A stretch of 35,234 nucleotides of DNA from Saprospiraceae bacterium (GTDB lineage: Bacteria > Bacteroidota > Bacteroidia > Chitinophagales > JAHQVX01), in contig JAHQVX010000071.1 of the NCBI GenBank assembly GCA_019634125.1, positions 1 to 35,234 of the forward strand. The letters run 5' to 3'. Of the stretch, positions 25,801-32,718 are shown one piece after another. Position 1 is the stretch's first letter; each line of letters begins with the position of its first letter. The notes under the pieces were generated by a model. It worked only from the letters and a program-made list of their open reading frames with translations. It made no database searches and had not been told where the DNA came from. The position numbers were made by a program, and so were the translations under genes.

Positions 25801-25934
25801 GGTCTGATGATTATGAAGGATTTAATCCAGAATTTGTTGAAAGCAACTCAAGAATTATTACTGCGTGGGGATCCCAAAGAGGTGGTTCTCCTATCCAACG
25901 TACCTTCTCTTTAGGATTGAACGTTGACTTTTAA
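22815..25934 (+). CDS. susC: SusC-like TonB-dependent outer-membrane transporter
   Basis: This 1039-aa outer-membrane importer takes up oligosaccharides together with the SusD lid. A signal peptide ends near LQAQ (residue 30). Then come the carboxypeptidase-regulatory-like domain (31-105, GQVIDENGDPMPGASVFVDG), the TonB box DDVIVVGYG (108-116), the plug (about 120-237, GQVSGVNI and FEVLKDAASAAIYGSEGANGVIQIVTKSG) and a 22-strand barrel to the C-terminal LNVDF. A Ca-loop-like DLNGDGIITDADK near residue 855 is common in SusC proteins. MKFQKP at codon 5 is an alternative start. An imperfect small hairpin (22770-22785) lies in the leader. It is followed by susD with 22 bases between coding regions. 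Confidence 0.96.
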   Translation: MHKIMKFQKPLKVVLFLFFLLAGAIGLQAQSINGQVIDENGDPMPGASVFVDGTSEAAISGPDGRFVINADEGDTMIISFVGYETQRTVIEEGGDYTIQLQIDAESLDDVIVVGYGEAIKKSHLTGSISKVENEQLDQIAVARVDEALIGQVSGVNIAQTEAEAGSAPNITVRGVGTIAGATGPAIVVDGVVVDANFLSNLNMNDIESFEVLKDAASAAIYGSEGANGVIQIVTKSGQDGKTKFSYNGFVGTKEAFGSDAVRKSVADWAAFELAEQGFLSETTQYMQLLVQTTGVDRDWQDVILDGGLITNQSISARGGTKKTKWSTSFSYAEDEGVILTDNFERYTGKIKLDTELSNKLKLGFNLTPSFSTQRRVPSSIHNPLRQNPWLPIYHTEESLQFINRANYPDVGVGDYFFEDHLLSLDLDGDGSSTRPRTSGDGNPFAQLYERDRNEDRVQLVGALKLSYKLMDGLTVRSQLSNQWENRKREQYDGVLYHSRGAERALYNLQDRVRNRLISDNTISYVRSFDQHSFNAVAGGTFSQEDIQQNEFEGTGFSNDLLPNLLGATQISEFAEIGGEKNRVSYYGRVNYAFADKYLATASLRRDASSVFGPDNKWGSFPAFSVGWNIAREDFLADSDIFSDLKLRASWGLTGNDIYNVGNIVENFYPYIALLNPSNAIADGTITSGFAPQNIPNSLLQWEAQREINPGIDFGLLRGAIQGSVDYYNRTSEELLLNNPVSYVTGFADGIENRGEVVNRGFEFELRSKNITKEKFQWQSTVIATTNENELTDFGDSNGQILQDQFGRQSEWINLVGNPISSFYGYVVDSELENQYWTTPFFPINGESRDIIVKDLNGDGIITDADKTILGNPYPELVWSVTNQFQFGPVDMSFMFQGSHGAEVRNVGDQYFSIQWQGNTLTESGQSLALLDGVVSDDSFLQERIHTNDIIQSADFISLRNVNLGLDFGRLGGTLVENLKLSNARIYVTGQNIFYEWSDDYEGFNPEFVESNSRIITAWGSQRGGSPIQRTFSLGLNVDF

Positions 25935-25956
25935 CCACTCAAAACCTAGAAATAAC

Positions 25957-27351
25957 ATGAAACATTCTAAATTATTTATAATTGTATTTGTAGGGTTGAT
26001 CTTTACCGCATGTGAAGACTTTTTGAACCCTAATCCAGATTTTGCAGTAAGTCAAGAGGAATTCTTTTCAAGTGATGCTGAGATCGTAGCAGGTATCATT
26101 GGTATTTATGATTCTATTCAAGGAATCAGTGAAGAAGATGAAGGGAATTGGACCACTGAAAACAGAGGTATTCAGTATGAGTTCTTATTAACCGAACACC
26201 GTTCCGACAACTCTAGATCACTGTCTAACAATGAACGTCAAGAATATCATAGATATGAAGTTGAAGTAGGTGATATTTATTCTGAAGACTATTATGCGAG
26301 CATGTATGAAGTAATTTATCGTGCTAACAATATCCTTCAGTTTATGGAAGTTGCCGATCCAGGTAATATTCCTGCCTATACAGCTGAAGCTAGATTCTTG
26401 CGTGCATATGCTTACTTTAATTTAGTTCGACTTTATGGCGCAGTGCCTTTAGTTACAAACACCCTTAATCCTGGTGATGAAGCGGCTTATGTACGTGCTG
26501 ATGTAAATGCTATTTATACTCAAATTACCAATGATTTGATGGATGCAGTTGCAAACCTTCCTGACGGAACAAAAGGTAGAGCTTCAAAGGCAGCAGCAGA
26601 GGCATTACTTGCTAAAGTATATCTTTCGCAACCAAGTCCAAATTACTTAGGTGCTCAACAATTACTAGAATCAGTTATGAATCCTGCTCGAGGATTCATG
26701 CTTATGCCTGATTTCAGTGATGTATTCTATTCAGAGCTGAATGATGAAGTAATTTTTGCCATAGAGTATGAAAATGATGTGTTCGGACAATGCCAGATTT
26801 ATTCGGCAGAATTTGATCACTTAGCAGGAAGAGAAGATGGGTTGAATTTCTTAGAGCAAAATTTAATTGACGCATTTGATGCCAATGGTGGAGATAGAAC
26901 AGCTGTTTCTTACCTGTCAGAAGACCAAGGCTTATTCTGTGCGAAATTCGTTCCAAGCTCAGCTACAACAAGGTGTGCAGGGAATGATTGGATTGTGCTT
27001 CGATATGCAGATGTATTATTAATGCATGCCGAATCTATCCTTGCAGGTGCTCAATCAACTACTAGTATTAATGCACTTAATTCTGTTAATGAAGTAAGAA
27101 ACCGAGCTGGACTTGCTGATATTACAGGGACACTTACAGCTGAAGATTTACTTTTGGAAAGAAGAGTAGAATTAGCTTTTGAAAACCAAAGATTCTATGA
27201 CCTTCAACGATTTGGTGTTGCAACAACTGTTTTAGGAGATTACTCTTCAAACAATGGATACAGCTTTAATGTGAATCAAATGTTGCTGCCAATTCCTCCT
27301 AGAGAAATTCAGCAAAGTGCAGGCCTTATGGCACAAAATCCTGGATATTAA
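25957..27351 (+). CDS. susD: SusD/RagB-like surface glycan-binding lipoprotein
   Basis: This 464-aa outer-membrane lipoprotein caps the SusC barrel. The lipobox is FTAC with Cys19 followed by acidic EDFLNPNP, fitting the surface-export signal of Bacteroidota. SusD signatures are SSDAEIVAGIIGIYDSI, the TPR-like RAYAYFNLVRLYGAVPLVT (about 150), AAAEALLAKVYLSQ, NEVRNRAGL and the C-terminal ERRVELAFENQRFYDLQRFG with LLPIPPREI. I chose ATG 25957; the frame from 25924 would overlap susC and precede the signal peptide with non-typical residues. The glycan is assigned to alginate only by the neighbouring lyases. Confidence 0.95.
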   Translation: MKHSKLFIIVFVGLIFTACEDFLNPNPDFAVSQEEFFSSDAEIVAGIIGIYDSIQGISEEDEGNWTTENRGIQYEFLLTEHRSDNSRSLSNNERQEYHRYEVEVGDIYSEDYYASMYEVIYRANNILQFMEVADPGNIPAYTAEARFLRAYAYFNLVRLYGAVPLVTNTLNPGDEAAYVRADVNAIYTQITNDLMDAVANLPDGTKGRASKAAAEALLAKVYLSQPSPNYLGAQQLLESVMNPARGFMLMPDFSDVFYSELNDEVIFAIEYENDVFGQCQIYSAEFDHLAGREDGLNFLEQNLIDAFDANGGDRTAVSYLSEDQGLFCAKFVPSSATTRCAGNDWIVLRYADVLLMHAESILAGAQSTTSINALNSVNEVRNRAGLADITGTLTAEDLLLERRVELAFENQRFYDLQRFGVATTVLGDYSSNNGYSFNVNQMLLPIPPREIQQSAGLMAQNPGY

Positions 27352-27375
27352 TCGAAATAATTAAAACAATATATA

Positions 27376-28371
27376 ATGAAAACTTCAAAATTAATAGCGG
27401 CTTTTCTCCTTGTGAGTGCAGTAGCCCTTGTAGTTAGTTGCGATTTTGAGTTCGAATTACCGGACTCTAACTCGCAAATAGATACAGACTTGCCTGAAGC
27501 ATCATTCTCCTTTGATCCAGTAGGTGGAGATGATTGGCAACTATATCAATTTGTAAACACTTCCGTAGAGTCAAATGTATACTCTTGGGATTTTGGTACT
27601 GGAGATACATCTACAGAGGTAAGCCCAACTTACCGTTTTGATGATGGAGAAGGAACCTATACGGTTTCACTTACAGCAAGTGACTCGAATGGAGAAACAA
27701 GTACCTTTACACAGTCTGTTGTGGTAGTAGAGCCAGAAGTGCCTCCTACGCCAGATCCAGAGCTCGTGAATGCTGATTTTAACAAACTTCCAAAGTCGTC
27801 TGGTTCTGATTGTTCTTGTTCTGGGTGGATTAATAAATCGCTTGGAGAACAAGGTGAATCTAGTTCTGGTAATGGAGGTTCTGATAACTTATTGAAGTTC
27901 GATAATGCAGAACCAGATCATGTTTATCAAGAATTTGCGGTTGAACCGAATGCTGATTACCAAATTGACGTAATTACACAATTCAAATCTTTAGAAACTG
28001 GCACATTCCCAAGTCAATTAGAAATTCGAGTATTAGCAGGTACTGGTTATGGCGAAACATACACCCCTGTTTACTATGACAACACGGCGGATATGCCTCA
28101 AGATGATTGGGGGTATACGTCAATTGCTCAAGTAGAAAATCCTGCGAACAATTTATTTGTTACTGCAATGTCTAATCCTGGAGATGATAGTTACCTTCCA
28201 AATACCTTTATGTTTAACTCTGGAGCAAACACAAGTGTAGCGCTCTTTATCAGAGGTATCGGAAATGCGGATCCACCAGAAGATCCTGCAGATTTCGCTA
28301 TGTACGGATACTGTAGTGGTGAAGAAGAAATTCGTTTAGAACATGTCATTATTACAGCTATTAACGATTAA
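27376..28371 (+). CDS. PKD-domain surface lipoprotein, SusE/SGBP-position
   Basis: This 331-aa lipoprotein has its anchor at Cys22 (ALVVSC followed by acidic DFEFELPD). Residues about 42-118 form a PKD beta-sandwich with the typical YSWDFGTGDTSTE and GTYTVSLTASDSNG. A proline-rich linker (PEVPPTPDPE) leads to a C-terminal domain of about 200 residues that looks like a jelly-roll carbohydrate-binding module (AEPDHVYQEFAVEPNADYQI, LEIRVLAGTGYG). It has no lyase motifs. In this position, right after susD, such proteins act as surface glycan-binding proteins; binding of alginate is inferred. Confidence 0.8.
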   Translation: MKTSKLIAAFLLVSAVALVVSCDFEFELPDSNSQIDTDLPEASFSFDPVGGDDWQLYQFVNTSVESNVYSWDFGTGDTSTEVSPTYRFDDGEGTYTVSLTASDSNGETSTFTQSVVVVEPEVPPTPDPELVNADFNKLPKSSGSDCSCSGWINKSLGEQGESSSGNGGSDNLLKFDNAEPDHVYQEFAVEPNADYQIDVITQFKSLETGTFPSQLEIRVLAGTGYGETYTPVYYDNTADMPQDDWGYTSIAQVENPANNLFVTAMSNPGDDSYLPNTFMFNSGANTSVALFIRGIGNADPPEDPADFAMYGYCSGEEEIRLEHVIITAIND

Positions 28372-28377
28372 AATACA

Positions 28378-29286
28378 ATGGTAATAAAGCGGTTGTTTTC
28401 TCTTTTATTCTTTTGTACCATTTCTTTTGGTTTTGTTCAGTGTTCCTATTCTCAAAATCAGGAGACTGCAACAGCCAAAGAGAAGAAAAAGAAGAAACGG
28501 AAGAAGGTTCGATTACCGGATATAGATTTGAGTCACTGGAAGGTTACCCTTCCAGTGACCAATGATAAAGGCAAACCTTATGAAATAGAGCCGCCGGCAA
28601 TACACGACTTTGCTTCGAACGAGATCGCAAAGCCATATATGTACATCGATTCTACGGCAGGTGCAATCGTTTTTCATGCTATGCCTACCGAATCGACTAC
28701 TCGGAATACCAAGTATACACGCAGTGAACTCCGAGAGCAAATGGTGCCTGGAGAAAATAATGTAAACTGGACATTTGCTGATGGCGGCAACATGAAAGCC
28801 ACCATTGCCATGGAGAGTTCTTCTAGGGCTGATAATGGAAAGTACCATAGAACCATTATAATGCAAATTCATGGTCGATTAACCAATGAACAACGTGATT
28901 TGATTGGTGCAGATGATAATAATGCGCCACCAATCCTGAAAATTTATTGGGACAACGGAAAAATTCGAGTTAAAACAAAAGTCCTTAAAGACCTGAATGC
29001 GAGTGATGAACAGATCTTGCATGAAGATGCTTGGGACGATGACGCAGGATATAATTTCCCTACCGAAGTAGGTTTTGGGAAATTTGATTTAGAAGTACGA
29101 GTTACTGAAGGAAAAATGCTGATCGTCTTGAATGGCTCTGAGTATAAATCCTATGAAGGAATTCATATGGAAAAATGGGGTGTTTTCGAAAACTATTTCA
29201 AAGCTGGAAATTATTTTCAATCTCGTGATGCTGGGGCGTTTTCAAAAGTGAAATTTTACAAATTAGAGGTTTCCCATCCTGAATAG
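28378..29286 (+). CDS. PL7-like alginate lyase (single domain)
   Basis: This 302-aa polysaccharide lyase has the classical PL7 triad of motifs: RSELREQ (115-121), QIHGR with Q163 and H165, and YFKAGNYFQ (273-281) with the catalytic Tyr279. WKVTLPV (54-60) is the conserved first strand. PL7 enzymes cut alginate by beta-elimination to give unsaturated uronates. The N-terminus is an export signal ending near FVQC22; the lipobox is atypical, so it may be a lipoprotein or a soluble periplasmic enzyme. A very basic stretch, KEKKKKKRKKVR (34-45), follows, in contrast to the acidic linker of its neighbour. A perfect 12-bp hairpin (28532-28559) lies on the WKVTLPV codons. The gene starts six bases after the PKD gene. 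Confidence 0.88.
   Translation: MVIKRLFSLLFFCTISFGFVQCSYSQNQETATAKEKKKKKRKKVRLPDIDLSHWKVTLPVTNDKGKPYEIEPPAIHDFASNEIAKPYMYIDSTAGAIVFHAMPTESTTRNTKYTRSELREQMVPGENNVNWTFADGGNMKATIAMESSSRADNGKYHRTIIMQIHGRLTNEQRDLIGADDNNAPPILKIYWDNGKIRVKTKVLKDLNASDEQILHEDAWDDDAGYNFPTEVGFGKFDLEVRVTEGKMLIVLNGSEYKSYEGIHMEKWGVFENYFKAGNYFQSRDAGAFSKVKFYKLEVSHPE
28532..28559. repeat. Compact perfect hairpin inside the first PL7 gene
   Basis: Arms GTCACTGGAAGG and CCTTCCAGTGAC, 12 bp perfect with a 4-nt loop TTAC. It encodes SHWKVTLPVT at the conserved start of the lyase domain. The paralogous position at 29462-29490 has no such perfect palindrome. Confidence 0.75.
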
Positions 29287-29296
29287 CAACTATACC

Positions 29297-30208
29297 ATGC
29301 AGCGTTTCTACTACATATTCGTCATTTTTGCTATCCTATCTTGTGCTAATGAAGCAAAAGATGAAATTGCCTTGCCTGATCCACCAGCCTTTCCCGACAT
29401 TACACAGGATGACGAAGAGGAACCAGATCCTAGTGCAAGTTACTCGAATATTGATCTTAATAATTGGAAGGTGACCTTACCTATTCCAAGATCTACATCG
29501 GATTCTAGACCCCTAGAGATTACTCCGCCGGAAATTTTGAACTACCCTAACGTAGAAGCTTTAAAAGACTTTATGTTCGATGATACCGAAGAAGGAGCGA
29601 TTGTTTTCTATACTACCCCTGGCGTAAGCACGACCAATTCCTCTTATTCTAGAACGGAGTTGCGAGAGCAGCTACAGCCAGGTTCCAACTCTGTGAATTG
29701 GACATTCGCAGAAGGAGGTACTATGCAAGGTAAGCTGAGGGTCAGTAATGTTAGTGGGAACACAGGTAATCTAGATCGCATCATTATTATGCAAATTCAT
29801 GGCCGGCTCTCCAACGAACAGCGAGATTTGATCGGGGAAGATGATAATAACGCACCACCAGTAGTGAAAGTCTATTGGGATGATGGGAAAATAAACTTTA
29901 GAAGAAAAGTACTTGTGGATGAATCTGTCAATGACATCGATGTGCTCAGAACTTCTGCTTGGGAAGATGAGTCGCATTGGTTTAATACAGAAGTCGGATT
30001 TGAACCATTTGAACTTAAAATTACTGCTGCAAACAATTATTTGAAGTGTGAAATCATCGGCACAGAAGAAGTCTTTGAGTTTTCAGATGTGCATACTCAG
30101 CGATGGGGTGTCTTCGAGAATTATTTTAAAGCAGGAAATTATTTGATATCTACCGACGAGGATGCTTTTTCAGAGGTAAAATATTATGAGTTGGACGTTC
30201 AACATTAG
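29297..30208 (+). CDS. PL7-like alginate lyase, second copy (lipoprotein)
   Basis: This 303-aa paralog of the preceding lyase shares the strings NNWKVTLPIP, QIHGRLSNEQRDLIGEDDNNAPP and WGVFENYFKAGNY. Catalytic motifs are SRTELREQ (118-125), Q166-I-H168 and Y282 in YFKAGNYLIS. The glutamine that usually ends the YFKxGxYxQ motif is replaced here, which may change subsite use. Cys16 in AILSC is a good lipobox. The mature N-terminus is acidic (DITQDDEEEPDPS, 35-47), suiting a tethered surface enzyme. It starts 10 bases after the first lyase and looks like a tandem duplication that has since diverged in localisation signal. Confidence 0.87.
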   Translation: MQRFYYIFVIFAILSCANEAKDEIALPDPPAFPDITQDDEEEPDPSASYSNIDLNNWKVTLPIPRSTSDSRPLEITPPEILNYPNVEALKDFMFDDTEEGAIVFYTTPGVSTTNSSYSRTELREQLQPGSNSVNWTFAEGGTMQGKLRVSNVSGNTGNLDRIIIMQIHGRLSNEQRDLIGEDDNNAPPVVKVYWDDGKINFRRKVLVDESVNDIDVLRTSAWEDESHWFNTEVGFEPFELKITAANNYLKCEIIGTEEVFEFSDVHTQRWGVFENYFKAGNYLISTDEDAFSEVKYYELDVQH

Positions 30209-30228
30209 TTGAGCAATTAGTATAGAGA

Positions 30229-30259
30229 TAAAGCCACCCAGCAAAGCTGGGTGGCTTTA
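30229..30259. terminator. Strong intra-operon hairpin (attenuator or bidirectional terminator)
   Basis: Arms TAAAGCCACCCAGC (30229-30242) and GCTGGGTGGCTTTA (30246-30259) form a perfect 14-bp stem with loop AAA, the most stable structure in the locus. Only three T follow the GC part, so termination is likely partial. It sits between the second PL7 gene and the two-domain PL7 gene. It also has the GC-AAA-GC core of the coding-region hairpins. Confidence 0.65.
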
Positions 30260-30277
30260 AAACAAACAACAAACACA

Positions 30278-32287
30278 TTGAGCACAATCTTTAAATACTC
30301 GTTTTTAGGACTTTGTACCGTCTTTTTATTCAACTTCTGCTCCACTTCAGGCTCGAACTCAAGTTCAACAGCCCCAAGTGATGTCATACCAGTCTTAAAT
30401 CAATTTAATCTCATCCTAGGTAATGGCTCAAATGCAGGAATACCTGTCGATTTTAGCCATGAAGACTTCTTTTATACCACCAATGATGGTCAGCAAGATT
30501 GGGTCGTTTATAAAACACCTAACGCCGGAAATACACACGGAACATCCAATAATACAAGAACCGAATTAGCCCAGACTCAAAAATGGTTAGCCACCTCAAA
30601 AGCCAGTATGACGGCTACTTGCAAAGTCATGAACGTCTCTTCAACAGGCGATGCACGAGTCGCTGCATCCTACTCCGTAGTTATTGGCCAAATCCACAGC
30701 GCTGACGGACATGAAAATGAACCACTGAAAATCTTTTATAAAAAATTCCCTGGACATGAAAAAGGCTCTGTGTTTTGGAATTATGAAATTAATACCGAAG
30801 GCAATGACAACTCGGGTAGATGGGACTATTCCTATCCCGTTTGGGGCCATGATTTCTCCGTAATAGGAACTGAAAAAGACGATTACCCAAGTGAACCAGA
30901 AGATGGCATTCAGCTTGGGGAAGAAATTACGTATAGCGTTGACGTGGAGAATGGAATCATGACCGTAAAGTTTATGAGTGAAGGACACGAAACAAAATCA
31001 TTCACAAAAAATCTGATCGAATCAGAATATACTACAGAGGAAGATATGCCTGAACAAGTTAAAAACTTGTTTGTACCTATTGGCCAAGATGGCGTAGAAA
31101 GACCGAACGCCTATTCCAATGAAGGCCTGTTTTTTAAGCAAGGATCGTATAATCAAACCAACGGCAAAGACCTTACTGTAAATAAAGTCTGGTGTGCTGG
31201 GGCAGAAACTCATAACGGCGATGTTCAAAAACAATATGCCGACGGAAACTACGCGGAAGTTTGGTTTAAAGAGGCGAGTATTATTGTCCCAGAAGATGCT
31301 ATTTCGAATGAAGGTTATTTCACCGCAAATGACGGTTTAAGCAAGAAAATCGTAAACCCCAATGAAGTCATTCCATTTATGGATAAATTCAAAATTTTAT
31401 TAGGGGATGGCACGAGTGTGGAAGATCTGACCAACTATCAAAACGAGGACTTTTTCTACACGGTTATTGATGGTACAATGCGCTGGGTGGCCTATAAAAC
31501 GCCGAACTCAGGAGTTACCTCAAAAAATTCCAGTAATACTAGAACAGAATTGCACGAAAAGCGAGAGTGGACCCCCGAGGAAGGAGGAAAGCTCACCGGC
31601 ACATGTAAAGTAATGCATGTTTCTACTTCCGGAGATGCTAGAGTAGCAGCCTCTTTTTCTACTGTGATCGGACAAATACACAGTGGAGAAGGGCACGAAA
31701 ATGAACCCTGTAAAATCTTCTACAAAAAATTTCCAGGCCATACGAAAGGTTCTGTTTTTTGGAACTACGAAATCAATACTGCTGGTGACGATAATTCTGG
31801 CAGATGGGATTATTCGTATCCTGTATGGGGATATGATATGTCTGAAGTTGGTGCCAACTCAACAGATTACCCCGAAGAACCTGTAGATGGTATCGAATTG
31901 GGAGAAACATTTAGCTACGAAATCAACGTGCATGAAGGAATTATGTACCTGACCTTTACAAGTGAAGGCCATGAAACCAAAACGTTCACCAAAAATTTGA
32001 TTCAATCCGAGTACACCACCGACGCCGATATCCCAGAGCAAACCCGAAATCTGTTTGTTCCTATTGGACAAGATGGTGTAGAACGGGAAAATGCCTATGC
32101 AGGGGAACTGAATTATTTCAAACAAGGGGCCTACAACCAAACGAATGGAAAAGATCCTGAAACCAATTGGGTATGGTGCGCAGGTGCGGATACCTATGGC
32201 GGAGACATCGCGAAACAGTATGAAAACGGAGCCTACACCGAAGTATGGTTTAAATCTGCTACTGTAGGTCCAAGTTCAGCTCCCTAA
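30278..32287 (+). CDS. Two-domain PL7-like lyase (tandem duplicated catalytic domains)
   Basis: The protein is 669 aa from TTG 30278. This start gives MSTIFKYSFLGLCTVFLFNFC, an export signal with Cys21. The GTG at 30251 would lie inside the 14-bp hairpin. Two copies of a PL7-like domain follow: copy A at about 36-333 and copy B at about 363-661, joined by a short linker. Each has RTEL (A 94-97; B 422-425), VIGQIHS with catalytic His (A 139; B 467), SVFWNYEI, GRWDYSYPVWG and the KQGxYNQTNGK motif with catalytic Tyr (A 291; B 619). Long identical strings such as VFWNYEINT and NDNSGRWDYSYPVWG show a fairly recent duplication. It is clearly distinct from the two preceding lyases. Endo-acting alginate cleavage is inferred. 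Confidence 0.85.
   Translation: MSTIFKYSFLGLCTVFLFNFCSTSGSNSSSTAPSDVIPVLNQFNLILGNGSNAGIPVDFSHEDFFYTTNDGQQDWVVYKTPNAGNTHGTSNNTRTELAQTQKWLATSKASMTATCKVMNVSSTGDARVAASYSVVIGQIHSADGHENEPLKIFYKKFPGHEKGSVFWNYEINTEGNDNSGRWDYSYPVWGHDFSVIGTEKDDYPSEPEDGIQLGEEITYSVDVENGIMTVKFMSEGHETKSFTKNLIESEYTTEEDMPEQVKNLFVPIGQDGVERPNAYSNEGLFFKQGSYNQTNGKDLTVNKVWCAGAETHNGDVQKQYADGNYAEVWFKEASIIVPEDAISNEGYFTANDGLSKKIVNPNEVIPFMDKFKILLGDGTSVEDLTNYQNEDFFYTVIDGTMRWVAYKTPNSGVTSKNSSNTRTELHEKREWTPEEGGKLTGTCKVMHVSTSGDARVAASFSTVIGQIHSGEGHENEPCKIFYKKFPGHTKGSVFWNYEINTAGDDNSGRWDYSYPVWGYDMSEVGANSTDYPEEPVDGIELGETFSYEINVHEGIMYLTFTSEGHETKTFTKNLIQSEYTTDADIPEQTRNLFVPIGQDGVERENAYAGELNYFKQGAYNQTNGKDPETNWVWCAGADTYGGDIAKQYENGAYTEVWFKSATVGPSSAP
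31053..31071. repeat. Inverted repeat in copy A of the two-domain lyase
   Basis: Arms AACAAGTT and AACTTGTT, 8 bp perfect, loop AAA. It encodes EQVKNLF. The matching codons of copy B (EQTRNLF, near 32040) are not palindromic, so the palindrome arose or was lost after the domain duplication. Confidence 0.5.
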
Positions 32288-32331
32288 ATAACTTTTTAGA
32301 TCATATATTCACGAATAACTACGAAACAACT

Positions 32332-32718
32332 ATGAAATTACACGACTCTATACAACCTACTCCGGAATACCATTTCGATGCTGATACCCCATGGGAAGAA
32401 GTTGCCCCTGGATTAACGCGTCAAATTATGGGCTACGATGGCAAGATTATGATTGTAAAAGCCAAGTTTGAAACTGGGGCTGTAGGAAACCTTCATAAAC
32501 ATTATCATTCTCAAGTGACTTATGTCGAGAGCGGCGAATTTGAAATGACAATCGGTGATGATATTCGAATCATCAAAGCTGGGGATTCTTACTATATCCC
32601 ACCTATGGTTATGCATGGATGTGTGTGTAAAGTGCCAGGTATACTTGTCGATGTGTTTAGCCCAGCTAGAGAAGACTTCCTTGGTCATGAAATGTTAGAT
32701 AAAGACCCCTCAAAATGA
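32332..32718 (+). CDS. kdgF: KdgF-like cupin (unsaturated uronate linearising enzyme)
   Basis: This 128-aa single-domain cupin is of the KdgF type, which opens 4,5-unsaturated uronates released by lyases to the linear 4-deoxy-L-erythro-5-hexoseulose uronate (DEH). Metal ligands fit H55, H57 or H59 and Q61 in NLHKHYHSQVTY, and H95 in PPMVMHGCVCK. The C-terminal GILVDVFSPAREDFL is highly typical of the family. No signal peptide is present, so it should act in the cytoplasm. Its stop overlaps the start of the transporter gene (ATGA at 32715-32718), indicating coupled translation of transport and first catabolic step. It begins 44 bases after the two-domain lyase. Confidence 0.92.
   Translation: MKLHDSIQPTPEYHFDADTPWEEVAPGLTRQIMGYDGKIMIVKAKFETGAVGNLHKHYHSQVTYVESGEFEMTIGDDIRIIKAGDSYYIPPMVMHGCVCKVPGILVDVFSPAREDFLGHEMLDKDPSK

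Noticed and set aside
25924-25956. SusD start overlapping susC
   Set aside because: It would put eleven polar residues before a perfect lipoprotein signal; ATG 25957 is the better start.
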